This document shows positions 12,351 to 17,377 of a DNA stretch of 18,980 nucleotides, in pieces. The translations under genes and the position numbers were made by a program. Numbering within the stretch: the first letter of the stretch is position 1; each line of letters begins with the position of its first letter. Location of the stretch: positions 1 to 18,980 of the forward strand of contig PWPS01000004.1 in assembly GCA_003557065.1 (NCBI GenBank). Reading direction: 5' to 3'. The notes below the pieces were generated by a model, which saw nothing but the letters and a program-made list of their open reading frames with translations, was not told the DNA's origin and ran no database searches. This DNA comes from Candidatus Nealsoniibacteriota bacterium. GTDB taxonomy: Bacteria > Patescibacteriota > Minisyncoccia > Minisyncoccales > PWPS01.

Positions 12351-14492
12351 CTACAACTCAATTATAGTATAATATACCTCTTGGCCATCCAGGAGGTATA
12401 TTTTTATTTGTTCATTTTCACCAACCGGGATGATGTCTTTAAGGTTTTTAGCGTTGGGAAAGATTAGTTGAGTGATAAGCTCTCCCTCTTTTGAGGACAC
12501 TATAACTCGGTTATTTCTTGGTTCCAATATGAAAAGCGGTAAATCTTGACCGGTTTTTATCAATGAAAATCTTTCCGGAAAAGGAAATATTTCACGATGA
12601 ACTATTTCACTTTCCGAAATCGGTTTTCCGCCTTCGTATTTCCAAATACTGTTATCTTCTTTAAGAGCCCATATGGAGCCGTCTATGGCAAGAGAGGTGA
12701 TGTTGCCGGGCTTTCTTTCTTGGATCCATATTGAAGATTCGGTTGGGTTGTCCTTGTGATAACGTACAATCTGATTATTTTTTCTTTCTAAGAAATATAT
12801 ATATTCACCGAAGGAGGCAAGTTGTTGATAGCTGTGGTCCAAAAAGGGAATGTCGAGTACATATGAGTTATCGTTCACTATCAGTTTATCCGGTCTACTG
12901 AAAAAATAAGGTGTTCCATTAACATCGGTTAATGAAAATATACCTCCATCATCCAAGCGAATCGGCCGAATTAATTTTTCTCCAGTTTCGATATTATATT
13001 TCTCAGCACTTGATAGAAACGGATTGTACAGATAAATTTCATCCTCGACCAAAGTCATTTTACTTGGAACTATCTCGGTAGTTGAGAACAAAAACTCCGG
13101 ATCTTCTATTATTTGAGTGTTATTTATATGAAGAAGTTTTTGAGCAATGTCACTTCTCAATGCTTCTGCTTTCGCCTTGGGAGATATTCCTCCACGTATT
13201 AACCCGCCAAGTTCTTCATAGTAATCCTTCAGTTCTGCAAAATTATTCGGGTGAGCCGTTATTTGTCCGATATCTTCCTTCATTCGTCCGAGTATCTCTC
13301 TTTGAATCTCTAATTTTTTCGATCTTTCAGAGTGGGTAACGAATGATCCGATTAAAATTATTAACAGTAGAAGGCCTGCCAGATACAAATTCCTCCTTTT
13401 TTCTTTATCTTCCGGAATTTTAAAATTATTTATTTTCGGAACATAATCACTATCCTTCAATTTTTTCAAATTACTTCTGAGACTATTCCACCCATTAGCT
13501 CCTTCGGTTTTAATGAACTCTATCAACTTAAAGCTATCTTTTTCTTCTTTGGAAGATTTTTCTGTGATTTCTTTTTTCGGTTTTTCTATTTTTATATTGC
13601 CGAGTTTCTTTTTGGCAAGTGAGAGTAACTTTATAATACCTCGTCTAATATCTTTTAATACGACCAAGAAAAACTTGAACAGTCTTTCAATAGCGGGCTT
13701 ACCTGTTTTTATAGTCCAATTAATAAGTCCCACGATTGTGTCTTTTGTTTTTTCCCACAGAAAAGAGACAAGCCTGGCTGTTTCGGAGATAAGATTAAGA
13801 GTGAATTTTTTAAATGAGAATTCGTCCTTGCTGATTATTTTTGAATTTCCTAAAGAGGTATCTATCGAGAAATCCACTAAAAGACAAACCCCCGCTTCCT
13901 TTGGAAATTTTTCTTTTTGAATCTTTGACACTTTTTCTAGCTTTTTATCATCGATGGGGGATGTATCAGCAAGATCCACTAAAAGATTCTCAGCTAAGAA
14001 TTTCTTGTATATTTCTTCAGTTAAAACTATTAATTTATCATCTTTTTTAACCTTTCCGGTGACTATACTGCCGAAAGTAGATGTGTTGTCGTCGGTATTT
14101 TTTCCTATATCGGTAATTTCACCATTTCTGGAAAGAAGAATTTTTAAACTTCCAACCTTGCTGAATTGGAGTTGATTTCCTTTTATTGAGAGAACTGCTA
14201 CATGAAGGTTTTTCTTTATTTTTTTCTCTTCCAGGAAATTATTTGCTTCTTTCAATCCCTCTCTTAAAGCTTCCTCTTGAGTTCTGGTAGGGAGGGAGTG
14301 GTAAGTACTTTTAATCTTATATGAAAGATTATTTAAGAATGTCTTATTTGAAGATTCGGTCGGCTTGAACTGACCTCCTATAGCTAAAGCTCCCAACCTT
14401 TTCTCGTAAACATCTTCCGGTTGGTAGCAGAAAGTATCGATCAATCTCCCTTCTTTGTTATTGGGATTGAAGTGTAATTCGAATATTTGCAT
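12351..14492 (-). CDS. Membrane protein with degenerate PP2C-like domain and C-terminal propeller-like domain
   Basis: The protein has 713 residues and is not assigned to a named family. The N-terminal 210 residues follow the strand/helix order of PPM/PP2C phosphatases: RLGALAIGG where the first metal motif sits, LHVAVLSIKGNQLQFSKVGS, DDKLIVLTEE, and GVCLLVDF at the end. The metal-binding Asp/Gly residues expected there (DGMGG, DN) are not seen, so it is probably catalytically inactive or very divergent. Residues 215-365 are basic and helical. A single membrane span is clear at 370-386 (LAGLLLLIILIGSFV), followed by a short coiled coil. The C-terminal 240 residues repeat propeller-like blades (EYIYFLERKNNQIVRY; GSIWALKEDNSIWKYEGG). 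A topology with the PP2C-like part inside and the propeller outside is inferred from the basic flank. Its promoter predicts a leader of only 4-5 nt. Confidence 0.75.
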   Translation of the reverse strand: MQIFELHFNPNNKEGRLIDTFCYQPEDVYEKRLGALAIGGQFKPTESSNKTFLNNLSYKIKSTYHSLPTRTQEEALREGLKEANNFLEEKKIKKNLHVAVLSIKGNQLQFSKVGSLKILLSRNGEITDIGKNTDDNTSTFGSIVTGKVKKDDKLIVLTEEIYKKFLAENLLVDLADTSPIDDKKLEKVSKIQKEKFPKEAGVCLLVDFSIDTSLGNSKIISKDEFSFKKFTLNLISETARLVSFLWEKTKDTIVGLINWTIKTGKPAIERLFKFFLVVLKDIRRGIIKLLSLAKKKLGNIKIEKPKKEITEKSSKEEKDSFKLIEFIKTEGANGWNSLRSNLKKLKDSDYVPKINNFKIPEDKEKRRNLYLAGLLLLIILIGSFVTHSERSKKLEIQREILGRMKEDIGQITAHPNNFAELKDYYEELGGLIRGGISPKAKAEALRSDIAQKLLHINNTQIIEDPEFLFSTTEIVPSKMTLVEDEIYLYNPFLSSAEKYNIETGEKLIRPIRLDDGGIFSLTDVNGTPYFFSRPDKLIVNDNSYVLDIPFLDHSYQQLASFGEYIYFLERKNNQIVRYHKDNPTESSIWIQERKPGNITSLAIDGSIWALKEDNSIWKYEGGKPISESEIVHREIFPFPERFSLIKTGQDLPLFILEPRNNRVIVSSKEGELITQLIFPNAKNLKDIIPVGENEQIKIYLLDGQEVYYTIIEL
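12371..12409 (+). terminator. Intrinsic terminator of rplJL embedded in the convergent gene
   Basis: A perfect 10-bp stem AATATACCTC / GAGGTATATT (12371-12380, 12393-12402) with a 12-nt loop, followed by TTTTATTT. It lies entirely within the last codons of the minus-strand gene, so this DNA serves as both protein code and terminator. Confidence 0.8.
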
Positions 14493-14503
14493 ATCTTTAT
14501 GGC

Positions 14504-14532
14504 ATTATAAACTCTTTTGAACCTTTGAGCAA
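14504..14532 (-). promoter_or_regulatory. Promoter of the 713-residue membrane protein
   Basis: On the minus strand: TTGCTC (14527-14532), a 17-nt spacer and TATAAT (14504-14509), then only 11 nt to the ATG. The predicted leader of 4-5 nt leaves no room for a Shine-Dalgarno. Confidence 0.7.
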
Positions 14533-14533
14533 G

Positions 14534-14561
14534 TTGAATTTAAGATAAAAAGGGGTATAAT
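14534..14561 (+). promoter_or_regulatory. Divergent promoter of the HAD phosphatase gene
   Basis: TTGAAT (14534-14539), a 16-nt spacer and TATAAT (14556-14561). Its -35 box is 1 nt from the -35 box of the minus-strand promoter, so polymerases would compete. GAGGGGGG follows as a strong ribosome-binding site before ATG 14586. Confidence 0.7.
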
Positions 14562-14585
14562 GAATAGCAGAGAGGGGGGAAAAGA

Positions 14586-14981
14586 ATGAGAAGAATTATT
14601 GCTGTCGACATGGATGGGTTCTTGACCAAGATTGGAGTTAAGGGCAATATCCGCTTTCCGAACCTCGCTTATTCTACAGTTCTTAAAATATTAAGCCCGA
14701 AACCCAGAATAAAAAATATTGAGAGGGTTAGAAGATGGAAAAATATCGGATTTGAAATAGTTATAGTTTCCGCCAGACCGGAAAGAGTAAGAGATATAAC
14801 TGAAAAATGGCTGAAGAAACATAATCTTGAGGTCGATGAGATAATTTTGGTCGGACCCGGTAATGTGAAAGAGAAGAAGTTGAATGCCTTGGAAAAAATT
14901 AAGCCGGAAGCTTATCATGATGATGACTCAAGCACGGTCAATTATTTAAAAAAAAGGGGGATTTGTGCAGTGCACGGATAA
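14586..14981 (+). CDS. HAD-superfamily phosphatase
   Basis: A small HAD hydrolase of 131 residues. Motif I is DMDGFLT (8-14, nucleophile Asp8 and acid Asp10). Motif II is VIVSARPE (serine or its neighbour), the motif III lysine lies in NVKEKKLNALEKI, and motif IV is YHDDDSS, giving the full catalytic set. No large cap domain fits in this length, only a short helical insert between motifs I and II. The closest look is to nucleotidase or polynucleotide 3'-phosphatase-type HADs, but the substrate cannot be assigned. It has its own promoter and a very strong GAGGGGGG Shine-Dalgarno; the stop codon forms part of the terminator stem. Confidence 0.85.
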   Translation: MRRIIAVDMDGFLTKIGVKGNIRFPNLAYSTVLKILSPKPRIKNIERVRRWKNIGFEIVIVSARPERVRDITEKWLKKHNLEVDEIILVGPGNVKEKKLNALEKIKPEAYHDDDSSTVNYLKKRGICAVHG

Positions 14982-15003
14982 GGCGATGAAAATCGCCTTT
15001 TTT
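14980..15003 (+). terminator. Intrinsic terminator overlapping the HAD stop codon
   Basis: AAGGCGAT (14980-14987) and ATCGCCTT (14992-14999) form a perfect 8-bp stem on a GAAA tetraloop, followed by Ts. The last two bases of the TAA stop are the first two of the stem. Confidence 0.9.
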
Positions 15004-15016
15004 CTTTTATAAAACC

Positions 15017-15044
15017 TTGAAATTTTGCTTAATTTTGCTATAAT
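15017..15044 (+). promoter_or_regulatory. Promoter of the hsp20 gene
   Basis: TTGAAA (15017-15022), a 16-nt spacer and TATAAT (15039-15044). No CIRCE-type inverted repeat was found nearby, so heat control, if any, is not visible here. Confidence 0.75.
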
Positions 15045-15089
15045 AATCGCACAAACAAAGGTCGGAAGATAAAATCAAATAAAAATAAT

Positions 15090-15506
15090 ATGAACTTAAT
15101 TCCACGAAAACCCTTCAGGGAAATAGAAGAGTTTTTCAACGATGATGATTGGTTTCTTCCGGTTTTTTCAAGAAAAGAAGCAAGTCCCGAAATGGATATT
15201 TATGAGACGGATGATTCGGTGGTTGCCGAGATTAGCGCTCCCGGAATGAAAGCGGAAGATTTATCGGTGACTGTTGAAAATGGAATTTTAGAAGTTAAAG
15301 GAAAGAGTGAGCACAAGGAGGAAAAGAAAGAAAAAGGTTATTATAGGAAGGAAATAAGAAAGGGATCTTTTGAAAGAGCGGTTCGATTACCCTCCAATGT
15401 TAACGAGAGTAAAGTGGAGGCTTCTTATGAAGATGGAATACTGAAGTTGAGAGCTCCAAAAATTGAAGGAAGCAAAGGAAGAGAAATAGAAATTAAATCT
15501 AAGTAG
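15090..15506 (+). CDS. Small heat-shock protein, Hsp20/alpha-crystallin family
   Basis: An ATP-independent holdase chaperone of 138 residues. After a short N-terminal arm (MNLIPRKPFREIEEFFNDDD), the alpha-crystallin domain spans about 32-132. It has MDIYETDDSVVAEISAPGMK at its start, the conserved YYRKEIRKGSFERAVRLP block, and the A-x-x-x-n-G-x-L signature ASYEDGILKLRAPK. The tail reads IEIKSK, close to the I-x-I motif used for oligomer assembly. Its N-terminal arm is short, common in bacterial class A sHSPs. GGAAG lies about 20 nt before the ATG behind an A-rich stretch, so the ribosome-binding site is poorly placed. Confidence 0.94.
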   Translation: MNLIPRKPFREIEEFFNDDDWFLPVFSRKEASPEMDIYETDDSVVAEISAPGMKAEDLSVTVENGILEVKGKSEHKEEKKEKGYYRKEIRKGSFERAVRLPSNVNESKVEASYEDGILKLRAPKIEGSKGREIEIKSK

Positions 15507-15550
15507 AATAGATCCAATCAATAGCCCGCCCCACCTCGGGTCGGATTTTT

Positions 15551-16558
15551 ATGAATCCCACCATAATACTCGCCTTTATATTTGCAGTTTCGGTAGTTGG
15601 ATTGGTTAAAGGAGCTGACTGGTTTTTGGAGTCTTCGGAAAAACTGGGGCTGGCTTTGGGTTTATCTCCTTTTATTGTAGGGGTTACGATTGTTTCTCTT
15701 GGAACGTCTTTTCCGGAGCTTTTTACCGGAATTATGGCTGTTTTGAGAGGTGCCCCGGAAATTGTAACGGCTAACGCCATCGGTTCTAATATTGCCAACA
15801 TATTACTTGTGGTGGGATTCTCCGCTTTGGTTGGCGGCAAGCTGGTGGTTACCAAAAGTTTAATTGATTTGGATCTGCCGCTTCTCGCTATCGGAACGGT
15901 AATTCTTTTAGGGGTTATTCAACCCTTCTCGGAAGGACAGGAGGCGATTATAACTCGACCGGAAAGCATTATTTTGGTCATAGGTTATATTATTTATTTC
16001 ATATATACGATATTTCACGATTACCCCGAAACGGAAAAGGAGGATGTAAAAAAGTTACCCTCCAGGAAAGAAAGAAGAGAGAATCTTGCAGAGGGAGAGA
16101 AGTCTTCGGGATTTACTCTTAATGACGGAATTCTTCTTTTTATAGGAGTCTTTCTTTTAGCTTTCGGATCCAACTATTTAATAGATTCGGTAATCAAGTT
16201 GTCCGAACTTCATCAGATAGCAATGGGTGTGATATCGATTATCGCGGTAGCTATCGGTACGACCCTTCCGGAGCTTTTTGTTTGTGTTAAAGCGGCCAGA
16301 GAAGGTAATTCGGAATTGGCTTTGGGTAATATTTTCGGATCCAATATTTTTAACTCCTTTATAGTAATAGGGATTCCCGGAATTATCGGTGATCTTCCCC
16401 TTGATGTGGAGACTTATCAAGTGGGTATTCCCTTCTTACTTTTCGCCACTCTTCTTTTTGTTATTTCGGGAATATCCAGAAGAGTTCATTCTTACGAGGG
16501 TGCGTTTTATTTATTACTTTATATAATATTCATAGTTAAAATTTTCGGAATTTTTTAA
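15551..16558 (+). CDS. CaCA-family Na+/Ca2+ (cation) exchanger, YrbG-like
   Basis: An inner-membrane cation antiporter of 335 residues with about ten hydrophobic segments. The two inverted alpha-repeats that form the ion path are plain: GTSFPELFTG followed by NAIGSNIANILLVVG (51-89), and GTTLPELFV followed by NIFGSNIFNSFIVIG (236-274). The acidic residues in both P-E-L motifs are kept. A cytoplasmic loop at about 158-187 is short and charged (DYPETEKEDVKKLPSRKERR). The ion selectivity cannot be told from sequence. It is 44 nt after hsp20 in the same direction with only a weak stem between, so co-transcription is possible. A small membrane-peptide gene follows after 5 nt. Confidence 0.93.
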   Translation: MNPTIILAFIFAVSVVGLVKGADWFLESSEKLGLALGLSPFIVGVTIVSLGTSFPELFTGIMAVLRGAPEIVTANAIGSNIANILLVVGFSALVGGKLVVTKSLIDLDLPLLAIGTVILLGVIQPFSEGQEAIITRPESIILVIGYIIYFIYTIFHDYPETEKEDVKKLPSRKERRENLAEGEKSSGFTLNDGILLFIGVFLLAFGSNYLIDSVIKLSELHQIAMGVISIIAVAIGTTLPELFVCVKAAREGNSELALGNIFGSNIFNSFIVIGIPGIIGDLPLDVETYQVGIPFLLFATLLFVISGISRRVHSYEGAFYLLLYIIFIVKIFGIF

Positions 16559-16563
16559 ATAAG

Positions 16564-16668
16564 ATGACGATATTCAGGTTTTATTTAACTGATATAATTA
16601 TCATTTTGATAGTGATTCTCATAGTATATTATATCGTTATGGAGCTGGATTTATTTCCAATTCCCTGA
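16564..16668 (+). CDS. 34-residue single-span membrane peptide
   Basis: ATG at 16564, 5 nt after the exchanger stop, opens a frame of 34 residues ending at TGA 16668. After MTIFRFYLTD comes a continuous hydrophobic stretch of about 16 residues (IIIILIVILIVYYIVM), then a short tail, ELDLFPIP. A terminator follows within 10 nt, which supports a real end of transcription here. Small single-span peptides encoded beside transporters often modulate them; that role is only inference. No homologue is recognised, and an isoleucine-rich frame in AT-rich DNA can arise by chance. Confidence 0.45.
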   Translation: MTIFRFYLTDIIIILIVILIVYYIVMELDLFPIP

Positions 16669-16675
16669 AAAAACA

Positions 16676-16707
16676 AAAACCCACCTTCCATGTGAAAGGT
16701 GGGTTTT
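16676..16707. terminator. Bidirectional intrinsic terminator
   Basis: A perfect 12-bp stem AAAACCCACCTT / AAGGTGGGTTTT (16676-16687, 16696-16707) with an 8-nt loop. The A-run on one side and T-run on the other let it act on both strands, between the rightward exchanger genes and the leftward acidic-protein gene. Confidence 0.9.
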
Positions 16708-16718
16708 CTAATGACTAA

Positions 16719-16862
16719 CTATTCCCATTCTTCTTCGTCTTCCAAAAGGTCGTCATCCCATTCTTCGTCATCATCCCAGTCTTCTTCGTCATCCCATTCT
16801 TCTTCGAGATCGTCGTCTTCTTCGTCGGGAGTAATGATTTCAAATTCTTTTAAGTTCTTCAT
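16719..16862 (-). CDS. 47-residue highly acidic protein with regularly spaced tryptophans
   Basis: The minus-strand frame reads MKNLKEFEIITPDEEDDDLE and then acidic units with tryptophan at residues 23, 29, 35 and 46. By count 30 of 47 residues are Asp or Glu, and only two are Lys. The core repeats a six-residue W-D-D-(D/E) pattern. It has no cysteine, signal peptide or membrane span, and no family is recognised. Support for expression is strong: a consensus promoter TTGACA-16-TATAAT at 16906-16933 and a 12-bp terminator just past its stop. The ATG has no clear Shine-Dalgarno. Possible roles, all inference, are a partner for basic proteins, a nucleic-acid mimic, or a metal/calcium-binding peptide. 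The regular pattern may come from slippage of the underlying direct repeats. Confidence 0.65.
   Translation of the reverse strand: MKNLKEFEIITPDEEDDDLEEEWDDEEDWDDDEEWDDDLLEDEEEWE
16751..16802. repeat. Direct repeats inside the acidic-protein gene
   Basis: CGTCATCCCATTCTTC occurs at 16751-16766 and again at 16787-16802, exactly 36 bp (12 codons) apart, with a variant copy containing CATCATCCCAGTCTTC between them. They encode the acidic Trp units on the minus strand. Confidence 0.8.
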
Positions 16863-16888
16863 AATTTTTTGGTCTTAAATTTAACATC

Positions 16889-16905
16889 GACCTTTTCTTG
16901 AGGTC
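16889..16905. promoter_or_regulatory. Inverted repeat at the transcription start (operator candidate)
   Basis: GACCT (16889-16893) and AGGTC (16901-16905) are inverted around 7 nt. The repeat begins directly after the minus-strand -10 box and spans the expected start site near 16899, where a repressor would block initiation. Five-base arms are short, so chance is possible. Confidence 0.3.
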
Positions 16906-16933
16906 ATTATAATTACCGCATTTTTTTTGTCAA
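16906..16933 (-). promoter_or_regulatory. Consensus promoter of the acidic-protein gene
   Basis: On the minus strand: TTGACA (16928-16933), a 16-nt spacer and TATAAT (16906-16911), both boxes at consensus. It would yield a leader of about 37 nt. Confidence 0.85.
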
Positions 16934-16960
16934 CGGCTTTTTAAATCGGTGAAAATTGTA

Positions 16961-16966
16961 TATAAT
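16961..16966 (+). promoter_or_regulatory. -10 box for the membrane protein/Clp-like pair
   Basis: TATAAT lies 15 nt before ATG 16982, predicting a leader of about 9 nt and no Shine-Dalgarno. The -35 region is only AT-rich (TTTTTAAA near 16939-16945). Confidence 0.5.
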
Positions 16967-16981
16967 CGATTAACATAGATT

Positions 16982-17377
16982 ATGAGTAAAATTCAGGACA
17001 ATTTGGTAATGCAGTGGCTTTCTTGGCACTTTAAGGATGCTCCGATCGAGATAATTGAGGGTTGGAAAAACTTCTTAAGATTTTCGGTTGAGTTTTTTTC
17101 CATTATCCCACTATTAAAAACACTGATTAGTCCTTGGAAAAGGCTTGCAGACCCTTATAGTGGAGGGATTTTTAATCTTGGTGAAAATATTCAGGTTTTG
17201 ATCACTAACTCTTTTTCAAGAGTATTGGGGTTTTTAATAAGAAGCTCGGTTATAGCTTGTGGGATTATCTTTACCGTATTAGTATTTTTCGGTGGTTTGT
17301 TGGTTTTTATTGCTTGGTTCTTTCTCCCCGTTATGATTATCGTGGGTCTCTTTTTTAGTTTGATGCTTCTTTTTTAA
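16982..17377 (+). CDS. Small membrane protein paired with a Clp-like AAA+ protein
   Basis: I do not recognise this 131-residue protein. The N-terminal 80 residues are amphipathic and aromatic (QWLSWHF, EGWKNFLRFSVEFFSIIPLL), with the conserved-looking SPWKRLADPYSGG at 50-62. Residues 89-131 are almost wholly hydrophobic and fit two closely spaced membrane spans. Its stop overlaps the next gene's ATG by one base (TAATG), so the two are translationally coupled and the products probably act together at the membrane. The -10 box is close to the ATG, giving a very short leader. Confidence 0.7.
   Translation: MSKIQDNLVMQWLSWHFKDAPIEIIEGWKNFLRFSVEFFSIIPLLKTLISPWKRLADPYSGGIFNLGENIQVLITNSFSRVLGFLIRSSVIACGIIFTVLVFFGGLLVFIAWFFLPVMIIVGLFFSLMLLF

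Noticed and set aside
13082..14175. Several plus-strand open frames inside the 713-residue minus-strand gene
   Set aside because: No domain, promoter or Shine-Dalgarno; they mirror the real coding frame.
15011..15089. CIRCE or other heat-shock operator at hsp20
   Set aside because: No inverted repeat of the right form found by eye.
15524..15550. Possible terminator between hsp20 and the exchanger
   Set aside because: Only a 4-5 bp stem (CCCG/CGGG) separated from the T-run by TCGGA; too weak to call.
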